From Polyangiaceae bacterium (GTDB lineage Bacteria > Myxococcota_A > Polyangia > Polyangiales > Polyangiaceae), in the NCBI GenBank assembly GCA_020849655.1, contig JADLFU010000100.1, positions 1 to 50,552 of the forward strand: a stretch of DNA of 50,552 nt, in the 5' to 3' direction. Under the pieces are notes generated by a model that was not told the origin of the DNA, did not search any database, and worked only from the letters and a program-made list of their open reading frames with translations. Positions 17,839 to 26,100 of the stretch are shown here, piece by piece (the first letter of the stretch is position 1; the number at the start of each line of letters is the position of its first letter). The translations under genes were made by a program, and so were the position numbers.

Positions 17839-19263
17839 ATGCCCTCGTACTCGGTCGTCACCTTCGGGTGCCAGATGAACGTCCACGACTCCGATCGGAT
17901 GCACGAGGTGCTGCGCGCCGCCGGCTACACGGAGGCGCCCGACGTCGAGGCCGCGGACGTCATCGTCCTCAACACCTGCAGCGTGCGCGAGAAGGCCGAG
18001 CAGAAGCTCCGCAGCGAGGTCGGGCGCCTCGCCGTGCAGAAGCGCCGCCGCCCCGAGCTGGTCCTCGCGGTCGCCGGGTGCGTCGCGCAGCAGGAGGGCG
18101 AGCGCCTCGTCGCGAAGATGCCCGCGATCGACGTCGTGCTCGGCCCCGACAACATCCCGGAGCTGCCCTCGCTCCTCGCCGAGGTCAGCACCGGCGGCCT
18201 CCCGATGGTGCGCACGGTGTTCGATCTCGACGCGCCGAGGTTCTTGCTGGCCGAGCCGAGGCTCCGCGGCGGCGCCGCGCCCTCCGCGTTCGTCACCATC
18301 ATGAAGGGCTGCGACGAGCGGTGCTCGTTCTGCATCGTCCCGACCACGCGCGGGCCCGAGCGCTACCGCCCGAGCGGCGAGATCGTCGAGGAGATCGCGC
18401 GCCTCGTCGACGCGGGCACGGCCGAGGTGACGCTGCTCGGGCAGACGGTGAACAGCTACCGCGATCCGCACGGCCTGCTCGCCGTCGCGCCCGACGCCGC
18501 GCCCGACGATCCCGACGAGAGCGAGTTCGCGGCGCTGCTCCGCGAGATCGCCCGGCGCGTGCCCGCGCTCTCGCGCCTGCGCTACACGAGCCCGCACCCG
18601 CGCCACCTGACGCGCTCGCTCATCCGCGCGCACGCGGAGCTCGAGGTGCTGTGCGAGCACGTCCACCTGCCGGTGCAGTCGGGGAGCGACCGCGTCCTCA
18701 GGCGCATGATCAGGCGCACGACGCGCGCCGAGTACCTGGAGCGCATCGCGCGGCTCCGCGCGGCGCGGCCTGGGCTCACGCTGTCGTCCGACGTGATCGT
18801 GGGGTTCCCGGGCGAGACCGAGGAGGACGCGGAGGCCACGGTGTCGCTCGTGCGCGAGGCCGGCTTCGTCGGCGTCTTCGGGTTCAAGTACAGCCCGCGC
18901 CCCGGCACGCCCGCGCTGCGGCTCGGCGACGACGTCCCCGAGGCCGAGAAGGCGCGGCGACTGGCGCGCGTGTTCGAGGCGAGCGAGGCCAACCTCCAGG
19001 CGCACCTGCCGACGCTCGTCGGCCGCGTGGAGGAGGTGCTCATCGAGGGCGACAGCAAGTCGGGCGCGACGGTCAGCGGCCGCACCCGGCGCAACGAGAT
19101 CGTGCACGTCGACGGCGCGAGCGCGCTCGACGTCGTGGGGCGCCTCGTGGACGCGTCGATCACGCGCGCCAACAAGCACAGCGTCGCGGGCGTGCTCACC
19201 GACCGGTCGCGCGCGTCGCTCCCCGCCCGGCGCCGGGGCCCCGTGTCGCTGCCGGTGCTCTGA
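17839..19263 (+). CDS. miaB: tRNA-2-methylthio-N6-dimethylallyladenosine synthase MiaB
   Basis: The 474-residue protein matches the methylthiotransferase layout. An N-terminal UPF0004 domain carries cluster Cys residues 11 (FGCQMN), 47 (NTCSVREKAEQK) and 81 (AGCVAQQEG). A radical-SAM core has Cys158, Cys162 and Cys165 in CDERCSFC. A C-terminal TRAM-like domain follows (near EEVLIEGDSKSG). MiaB adds a methylthio group to i6A37 of tRNAs reading UNN codons, using two 4Fe-4S clusters and SAM. Length and all six Cys are standard. The gamma-carbonic anhydrase gene starts two bases after the stop, indicating an operon. Confidence 0.95.
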   Translation: MPSYSVVTFGCQMNVHDSDRMHEVLRAAGYTEAPDVEAADVIVLNTCSVREKAEQKLRSEVGRLAVQKRRRPELVLAVAGCVAQQEGERLVAKMPAIDVVLGPDNIPELPSLLAEVSTGGLPMVRTVFDLDAPRFLLAEPRLRGGAAPSAFVTIMKGCDERCSFCIVPTTRGPERYRPSGEIVEEIARLVDAGTAEVTLLGQTVNSYRDPHGLLAVAPDAAPDDPDESEFAALLREIARRVPALSRLRYTSPHPRHLTRSLIRAHAELEVLCEHVHLPVQSGSDRVLRRMIRRTTRAEYLERIARLRAARPGLTLSSDVIVGFPGETEEDAEATVSLVREAGFVGVFGFKYSPRPGTPALRLGDDVPEAEKARRLARVFEASEANLQAHLPTLVGRVEEVLIEGDSKSGATVSGRTRRNEIVHVDGASALDVVGRLVDASITRANKHSVAGVLTDRSRASLPARRRGPVSLPVL

Positions 19264-19265
19264 CG

Positions 19266-19811
19266 ATGGCGCTGCTCTACCCGTACGAGGGCCGGATCCC
19301 GCGCGTCCACCCGAGCGCGTGGCTCGCGGACAACGCGGTGCTCATCGGAGACGTCGAGATCGGCCCCGAGGCGAGCGTGTGGTTCGGCTGCACGCTGCGC
19401 GGCGACGTCGGCGCGATCCGGGTCGGGGCCCGCAGCAACGTCCAGGACGGCACGGTCGTGCACGCGACGTTCGGCGTCTCCTTCACGGAGATCGGCGCCG
19501 AGGTGACCGTCGGGCACGCGGTCGTTCTGCACGGCTGCGTCGTCCGCGATCGCGCGCTCATCGGCATGGGCGCGATCGTGCTCGACCAGGCCGACATCGG
19601 CGCACAGAGCGTCGTCGGCGCGGGCGCGCTCGTCACCGCGCGCACCCAGGTCGCTCCGCGGAAGATGGTGCTCGGCAGGCCCGCCCGCGTCGTGCGCGAC
19701 GTCACCGAGGCCGAGGCGCGCCTCGGCGTCGACGGCGCGGATCACTACGTCGCCGAGGCGGCGCGCTACCGGGGCATCAGCGCGATCGGCGCGACGACCG
19801 CGCCGCGCTGA
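19266..19811 (+). CDS. Gamma-class carbonic anhydrase family protein
   Basis: The 181-residue protein is a left-handed beta-helix of hexapeptide repeats (IGDVEIGPEASVWFG, IGMGAIV, VVGAGALVT). The three family metal ligands are present as His66 (DGTVVHA), His84 and His89 (VGHAVVLHG). It is of the short YrdA/CaiE-like type, which lacks the acidic loop of archaeal Cam, so catalytic activity is uncertain. It follows miaB after two bases. Its last 46 bases overlap the 3' end of the opposite-strand kinase gene. The ATG at 19266 gives the standard N-terminus. Confidence 0.9.
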   Translation: MALLYPYEGRIPRVHPSAWLADNAVLIGDVEIGPEASVWFGCTLRGDVGAIRVGARSNVQDGTVVHATFGVSFTEIGAEVTVGHAVVLHGCVVRDRALIGMGAIVLDQADIGAQSVVGAGALVTARTQVAPRKMVLGRPARVVRDVTEAEARLGVDGADHYVAEAARYRGISAIGATTAPR

Positions 19812-21379
19812 GCCGCGGCGACGGTCGCGGCCACCCCGCGCGCCGCGAGGAAGGCTCGCGCGTCCGCGACCGCGGGATCGACGTGCGCCTCGGGGATGGG
19901 GGCGGGGGTCGCGCGCTCGACGCGCACGTGATCGTCGTCCACCGAGCGCACCGTGAGCAGCGCCGACAGCCCGAGCTCGCACCCCGCGACGACGGCGCGC
20001 GCCGCCTCGAGCGTCGCGTCGTCTCGCGGGAGGGTCACCGTCGCCGCGGCGAGCGCGTCCCCGCTGGTCTGCCCCGGCGTCGCGTCATCCCGCGGCGCAC
20101 GCGCCGCCGCACGATCTGGCCACGCGAGCCCGCGCAGGCGCGCCCGCGCTGCGGCGGCCGTCGGCCGGTCGGTCGCGACGGGCGCGGTCATCGCGGCGAG
20201 CAACGCGTCGTGTGCGTCGCCGAGGCCCGATCCGAGCTCGCTCGGCGCGCGCGCGTCTTCTTGCTCGCCGCGGAGCGCCTGGAGCAGCACCGCGCCCAGC
20301 GAGTAGACATCGCCCGCCGGCGTCGCGGGCTCGCCGCGACGCACCTCGGGCGCCATCGTCCGCAGCGTCCCCGCGAGGCCCGCGGTGGCCGTCGTCGCGG
20401 CGTCTCGCAGGTGCGCGGCGCCGAAGTCGGAGAGGTAGGCCGCGCCGGCGCCGTCGAACAGGACGTTGGCCGCGGTGACGTCGCGGTGGACGATCCCGGC
20501 GGCGTGCGCGGCCGCGAGCGCACCAGCCACCGCGGCGCCGACCTCCGCCACGCGCGCCGCCGTGAGCGGGCCCGAGGAGATCGCGTCGCCGAGCGAGCCG
20601 CCGCTCATCCACGGCGTGGCGATCACGCCCGCCTCGACGTCGAGCAGGAGCAGCGGCACGACGTGCGGGTGAAGGAGCGTCTGCAGCGCCCTCGCCTCCA
20701 CCTCCAGTCGGCGCCGCGCCTCCGCGTCGCCCGAGCGTCGCAGCACCTTCAGCGCCACAAGGCGGCCCGTCGATCGGTCGCGTCCGCGGAGCACGCGCGC
20801 GACCTCCGACGACGCGATCTCCGTGAGATCGGCGAAGCGCCCCGCTCCGACACCACCTGCGTCCGCAGCGGCCAGCGCCGCCTCGGTGATCTCATCTGCG
20901 CGGGCGCGCGCGGCGGACGTCTCGGCGACCTCGCGCGCCACCGCGGCGGCCTCGGCGGCGCGCCCCCGGTCGAGCAGCAACGACGCGAGGGAGAGCCGCG
21001 CGTCGTCGTCATCGGGCGCGGTCGCGAGGCGCTCGCGGAGCCGCGCCCCGGCGGCGTCCTGGTCGCCGCGCGCGAGGGCGAGCTTCGCCGCGGCGACGTG
21101 GTCCCGAGCGCGCGTGAACGCCGCCTCGGCGCGCGCGGGATCGCCGGCGAGCTCCCACGCCAGGCCGGCGGCGCGAGCGAGCGCGCGCTGATCGAGCCGA
21201 GCGGCGACGGCGCGGCGCGCGGGAGGGTCGAGGAGCGACAGCCGCGAGCGGAGCGCGTCCAGGTCATCGGCCTGCGCGAACAGCACCGCGGCGCGCGCGT
21301 GGTCGCCGCCCGCGTCGGCGAGCGCCGCGGCCTCCGCGTAGCGCAGCTCGGCGACGAGCGCGTCGACGTCGCCGGTCAC
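19766..21379 (-). CDS. Divergent Ser/Thr protein kinase with helical (TPR-like) N-terminal half
   Basis: The 537-residue protein starts at GTG within the stop of the upstream M15 peptidase gene (GTGA overlap). Residues 1-175 are Ala-rich helical repeats (AAALADAGGDHARAAVLFAQ). The kinase domain runs from about 181 to 415: VALKVL with Lys211, HRD at 298-300, Asn305, SDFG with Asp318, and APE at 343-345. The glycine-rich loop is absent (EIASSEVARVLRG instead of GxGxxG). The catalytic loop reads HRDVTAANV, with Thr in place of Lys, a variation also met in myxobacterial kinases. It may be a weak or regulated kinase, but Lys211, Asp300 and Asp318 argue against a full pseudokinase. The C-terminal ~120 residues are unassigned, with no membrane helix. 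Confidence 0.82.
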   Translation of the reverse strand: MTGDVDALVAELRYAEAAALADAGGDHARAAVLFAQADDLDALRSRLSLLDPPARRAVAARLDQRALARAAGLAWELAGDPARAEAAFTRARDHVAAAKLALARGDQDAAGARLRERLATAPDDDDARLSLASLLLDRGRAAEAAAVAREVAETSAARARADEITEAALAAADAGGVGAGRFADLTEIASSEVARVLRGRDRSTGRLVALKVLRRSGDAEARRRLEVEARALQTLLHPHVVPLLLLDVEAGVIATPWMSGGSLGDAISSGPLTAARVAEVGAAVAGALAAAHAAGIVHRDVTAANVLFDGAGAAYLSDFGAAHLRDAATTATAGLAGTLRTMAPEVRRGEPATPAGDVYSLGAVLLQALRGEQEDARAPSELGSGLGDAHDALLAAMTAPVATDRPTAAAARARLRGLAWPDRAAARAPRDDATPGQTSGDALAAATVTLPRDDATLEAARAVVAGCELGLSALLTVRSVDDDHVRVERATPAPIPEAHVDPAVADARAFLAARGVAATVAAAQRGAVVAPIALMPR

Positions 21380-22161
21380 TCCTCGTCCGCGTGGTCGTCC
21401 GCGTCGTCTGCGGCGGGCGTCGCGGGCTTGCCGCCGATGGCCGCCGCCGTGTCGCCTCGGGCCGGGGAGAAGCTCGGCGGCTCGACGCCTCGCGCCCGGG
21501 CCCGGGCGTCGGCGCGCGCGGCCTCTGCGCGCCGCACGGGCGCCTCTCGCGAGCGTTGCCCGGGCCCGCTCGTGTCGACCCAGAAGTAGCTCTGCGATCG
21601 CACGTCGAGGTGACAGAACCCGCTGTTCGGGTACACGCCGACGCCGGTGAACCCCTGGCTGCGCGCCCACTCGGAGAGCTTCGTGTCCGCGACGCCGGGC
21701 AGCACGAGATCGATCGCGCGACCCTTGCCGTGGTTCGATCCGCCCGATCCCCGGGGCGCGCGGAACCCCGAGACCACGCGCACGAGCGGCGCGGAGAAGT
21801 GGCGCATCGCGCGGTAGACGAGGTCGAGCGCGCGCGGCTCGATGGCGTGCGTCTCCCCGGAGCGCGTGTCGCGAAGCAGCGTCGAGGCGCGCAGGAGGGC
21901 GTCGCGGTCGAACCCGCCGTCGTCCGTCTCTGCCTCCAGCTCCGCGCGCTCGCCGGTGTTGAGCGCCTCGAGCACGAGCTTCGGGCGGGACGACGCGTCG
22001 AGCACGGGCCGCAGCCCCTCCGCCGAGTGCCAGCGCTTGACCGCCGCCCGGTGCTCGCGCGCGGCGGCCGGGCTCCACCGCTGGCGCGCCGGTCGTCCCC
22101 ACGCGACGCCCGCGATCGACGCCGCCGCCAGCGCCGCGATCCACGGCAACGCGCGGCTCAA
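21376..22161 (-). CDS. YcbK-like M15 peptidase (DUF882), exported
   Basis: The 261-residue protein has an N-terminal hydrophobic segment (about 5-22) acting as signal or anchor. The M15/DUF882 domain (about 60-195) contains zinc ligands His144 (SNHGKGRAID), Asp151 and His184 (FCHLDVR). Such enzymes are predicted metallo-DD- or LD-carboxypeptidases that trim peptidoglycan. After residue 200 the chain is Arg/Ala-rich and then acidic, probably disordered. The start is TTG, overlapping the stop of the upstream lipoprotein gene (TTGA), with GGAG about 10 bases upstream. The stop overlaps the kinase GTG. Coupled translation with the kinase makes phosphorylation of, or signalling around, the cell wall plausible (inference). 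Confidence 0.85.
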   Translation of the reverse strand: MSRALPWIAALAAASIAGVAWGRPARQRWSPAAAREHRAAVKRWHSAEGLRPVLDASSRPKLVLEALNTGERAELEAETDDGGFDRDALLRASTLLRDTRSGETHAIEPRALDLVYRAMRHFSAPLVRVVSGFRAPRGSGGSNHGKGRAIDLVLPGVADTKLSEWARSQGFTGVGVYPNSGFCHLDVRSQSYFWVDTSGPGQRSREAPVRRAEAARADARARARGVEPPSFSPARGDTAAAIGGKPATPAADDADDHADEE

Positions 22162-22907
22162 GGGGAGACTCCGATCGATCGGCCGAGCGCCTGCACGATC
22201 TCGGCGCGGACGGTGACCACGCCGTCGACGCGGCGCCGATCGCGGTGCACATCGACGAGCGCGCCGGGCTCAGCGTCGAACGCGATCGAGGTCCTGCCCG
22301 GCTCGGCCGTGCAGCGTCGAGCCCCGCGGCCGTCGGCGACGTCGACCCACGTCCGGTCGCCTGCCTCGCCACCATCGAACCTGACGCCGCTCGGGGTGCG
22401 CTCGGCGTGCAGCGCGGGGGGCGCCACGCCGAGGGGGAGCTCCGCGTGCTCGACCTCGCCGCCGCCGAAGCGCACCCACGCGCGCTCTCCCACCAGCGCG
22501 GGGGCGTCGCCCGCCGTCGTGTAGACCACGCCCGACACCCCCAGCACGTCGGGGAAAGCTCGCGCGACGAGCCGCGCCGCCCCCGTCGCGTCGCCGAGCC
22601 AGACCTCGCCCGCGTCGAGCAGCTCGGTCGGCGCCGCGCTCGATCGCGTGGTCGTCTCGTCGCGGCACACGCCAGCCGGGGGGAGCGCCGGCTCGAGGCC
22701 GAGCGTGAGCGCCACCCCGTTGACCGCCCGCTCGTCCGCGACCCGCACGAAGGCCGCGCGGGCGCGGGTCCGCTCCTCGCCCGAGCCCACCGCCCGCGTC
22801 GTCACGATGTGCACGTGGGTCTGCGGCGCGTCGGCGGCCCTGGGGTCGGCCTCGACCGGGGCCGCGCACCCGGCGAGGATCATGGCGGCGAGCGGCAGCG
22901 CGCGCAT
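22158..22907 (-). CDS. Hypothetical lipoprotein upstream of M15 peptidase and kinase
   Basis: The protein is 249 residues from the ATG at 22907, which opens a lipoprotein signal ending LAGC (Cys14). An upstream in-frame start at 22943 would add an unlikely Arg-rich leader. The mature part is beta-strand-rich (VVYTTAGDAPALVGERAWVR, RTSIAFDAEPG) without a domain I recognise. It is the first gene of a three-gene unit joined by 4-base overlaps with the YcbK-like peptidase and the kinase. It may be an envelope sensor or cofactor for that unit; this is inference from context only. Confidence 0.75.
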   Translation of the reverse strand: MRALPLAAMILAGCAAPVEADPRAADAPQTHVHIVTTRAVGSGEERTRARAAFVRVADERAVNGVALTLGLEPALPPAGVCRDETTTRSSAAPTELLDAGEVWLGDATGAARLVARAFPDVLGVSGVVYTTAGDAPALVGERAWVRFGGGEVEHAELPLGVAPPALHAERTPSGVRFDGGEAGDRTWVDVADGRGARRCTAEPGRTSIAFDAEPGALVDVHRDRRRVDGVVTVRAEIVQALGRSIGVSP

Positions 22908-23162
22908 CGGGCCGAGCCTAGCCGCGGGCGCGCGCGCTCGCAAACGGCGCCCCGATTTCTACGCTCGCCAGCCGCCCGCCCCTGGGATAAGGGCGTCGCC
23001 TCTCCGGGGCGGACCGCCGTCAGCGATCTCCTCCGGGCTCCGTCAGCTTCCTTACGAGCCGGCCCCCGCCGGCGCCTCGCACCGCAGATCGCCGCTGATT
23101 CTCAGAAGGCACGGCGCTTGCTCCCGCTTCCACGTCCCTATGTCTCGTCAAGGAGTCATCGC
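22908..23162 (+). promoter_or_regulatory. Divergent intergenic region upstream of metalloprotease pair
   Basis: The 255-base gap lies between the divergent lipoprotein gene and the first metzincin gene and must carry promoters for both directions. I find no sigma-70 box pair clear enough to call. The only firm element is AAGGAG at 23149-23154, eight bases before the ATG at 23163. No gene or repeat is visible in the gap. Confidence 0.45.
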
Positions 23163-26100
23163 ATGAGGTCCCTCAAGTCCCGGGCAACGGTCGCCACCAT
23201 CCTCTTCGCCCTGGGCGGCTTCCAGGGCTGCGCCGAAGAGCGCCCCGACATCGATCGCACGCAGCCGAACGCGCTCGACAAGAGCTTCTTCCTCGGCGCC
23301 GACCTCGCGAGCCCCGCGGACGACCCGGTCTTCTACTCGCGCTACATGGTCGTCGACCACAGCGTCGGGCAGGCGAACTTCACGATGGGCCTCGGCGGCG
23401 GTCTCGACAAGATCCGCTGGGAGGTCACCGAGAACATGCTCATCGGGCGCAAGGCGTACCAGCCGCAGCCCGGCCGCGACAACAAGGGCCTCGAGGGCCC
23501 CGGCTCGGTGCCCAACGGCACCGTCGTCGCGTCGTATCGCATCATCAGCCACTTCGACATCCGTCGCGGCTACAACCCGACGACCGGCGAGCAGACGAAC
23601 GTCCTCGACGAGAACACCACCGACCGCCCGTGGAACGAGCGCCAGTACATGCGCGTCGACTGGTCGTCGAACGAGGTCGTCAACCCGATGGAGGACGAGT
23701 TCTTCTTCTCGGCGATGTTCGGCGACGGCAAGGTCACGCCGCTCCGCTACTGGGTGTCCGACCCCGCGAGCGACGAGGCGCCGGTCTTCGACTTCTCCGA
23801 CGGCTACTTCGACGTCACCAACCGCTACTGGGTCGAGCCCGGCATGGTCGAGTTCTCGTGGGGCAAGCTGCCTTCGTGCGCGCTCCAGGGCTGGATCGGC
23901 GGCACCGCCCTCAAGGACTGCAACGCCCAGGAGGCGTCCATCCGGCGCTCGTTCTGGAAGGTCCAGGACACCGACTTCGAGCCGATGCCGCTGCCCCCCG
24001 GCAACCGCGACATCGTCGCCAACTTCGGCGGCGCCGGCAACTCGTTCCAGTCTGCCTACGGCCCGCCGCTGCAGGCGTACGACCCGCAGTACGGCTACAC
24101 CGACAAGAACTGGGTCGTCTTCGCCAACAAGCACAACATCTGGAAGAAGTCGCACATCCCCGGCTCGTACTGCGACTCGGCCGCCGACGCGGACGATGAC
24201 GGCACGCACGACCAGTGCGAGTTCGGCGTGATGGCGGACCAGGACGGCATCCTCGTCAACTACGAGGGGTCGAGCGGCTCGCGCTGCGACGTCATCTCGC
24301 ACAAGTGCACCATCCCGTACCGCGACCGCGAGGTGAAGACCGTCCCGTACTACACGAACCCGGAGTTCGGCGACGAGTACCTCGACAAGTGGGACGGCGT
24401 CTCCGCGCAGCCCGAGACGCGCGGCGCCGCCGAGGACGTCGTCTACTCGTGGAACCAGATGATGCGCGCCAGCGTGTCGTTCACGCGGGAGGCCGAGTGC
24501 CGCCGCACCGGCGAAGGCTCGCGCGAGGACTGCCACGCGCTCTACTTCAACTCGACGGACGACCCCGCGACCAAGGTGATGGTCAGCTACGGCGGCTGGC
24601 TCATCGACGACTCGAACGAGACCGCCGAGGTCTTCACTGTCTGCCACAACCCGATCCGCCCGTACGACAACCCCGTCTGCGGCCCGGCCGGCCAGAAGAT
24701 CCGCGTCGGCGAGATCCGCCGTCGCTACATGGTCAACTGGCCCCACGACGCGAGCGCCAGGTACGGCGGCGTCGCCGCGCTCGTCGGCGATCCGGAGACC
24801 GGCGAGGCCATCGGCAACACGGCGACGACCGTCTACATCGAGCGCCGCGCGAACCGCCTGCTGCAGGCGCTGCTCGTCGCGATGGGTGACATCTCGCTGC
24901 AGGACTACCTCGACGGCGTGCCGGGCGACATCGTCGCGCGTACGCTCTCGGCCACGCGTCCCGAGGCCGTCAAGCCCGTGTCGCTCGAGGAGATCGACGC
25001 GCGCATCAAGGCGATCGACGTCGCCAACCTCGCGCGCTCCGCGGGCAAGTCGCCGGCCCTGGAGGGCGCGACCCCGGCGCAGGAGCGCGCCGCGCGCCTC
25101 CGCTCGATGGCGATGACCGGCGACGCAAAGGACGCGCGCGCCCAGGCGCTCGCGCAGCTGCACGCCGCCGCCAGCCCGATCCGCGGCACGAAGGTCGCCG
25201 CCGGCCTCGTCGACAGCGAGACGCTCTCGACCCGCCTCGGCATGGACCCGACGACGCCGCTGTCGCCCGAGGTCGTGGCGGCCGCGTCGCCGCTCGACGG
25301 CCTCGAGCCTGGCAAGCTCGCGGAGGTGCGGGCGTTCATCGCGGCGCGCAACGCGTCGCTCGGCCTCTGCTTCGGCGAGGAGATCGAGGCCGCCTCCCCC
25401 GAGATCGTCGTCAACGCGTCGCTCGCGAAGCACTTCAAGGACAAGTACGCAGCCCTGAGCCGCGAGGAGCGCGCGCAGAAGATCCTGGCCGAGCTCATCC
25501 CCGAGTCGTTCAAGGGCGTCATGCTCCACGAGTTCGGACACTCGCTCGGCATGCGCCACCAGTTCGCGTCGTCGTTCGACTCGAAGAACTACATGCCGCA
25601 GTACTGGCAGCTCCGCACGAACGGCGGCAAGGCGACGGGCAAGTGCGCGCCGGGGCAGGCGCCCGACACCTGCATGGGCCCGCGCTACGTCGACCCCGAG
25701 ACGGACGACGAGCTGGGCCTCGCGGACGAGTCGCGCCCGAACATCCTCTACTTCGCGAACACCTCGACGATGGAGTACCAGAGCGAGCGGTTCTCGGAGA
25801 CGTCGGGCCTCGGCACGTGGGACTACCACATGTCGAAGGCCATCTACGGCGGGGTGCTGGAGACCTTCGACCCGAAGCTCTTCCCGCGCAGCAGGTCGGC
25901 GCAGTACGAGCTCCTGCACTACACGCAGCTCGCCGACGCGAACCTCGTCGACCCGAGCCTGTCGCCGACGATCACGCTCCACTACACGAACCTCGCGCGC
26001 TCGCTGAACCTCTTCGACATGGCGCGCGACTGTCGCGACGCGACGCCGGAGGAGAAGGCGAAGGCCGAGTGGCGCGTGGTGCACAACAAGGTCTGCGCGC

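Noticed and set aside
16857-19265. A plus-strand frame open from 16857 straight into the gamma-carbonic anhydrase gene, suggesting a huge fusion.
   Set aside because: It runs out of frame through the GH57 and miaB genes and is Arg-rich; the real gene starts at the ATG at 19266.
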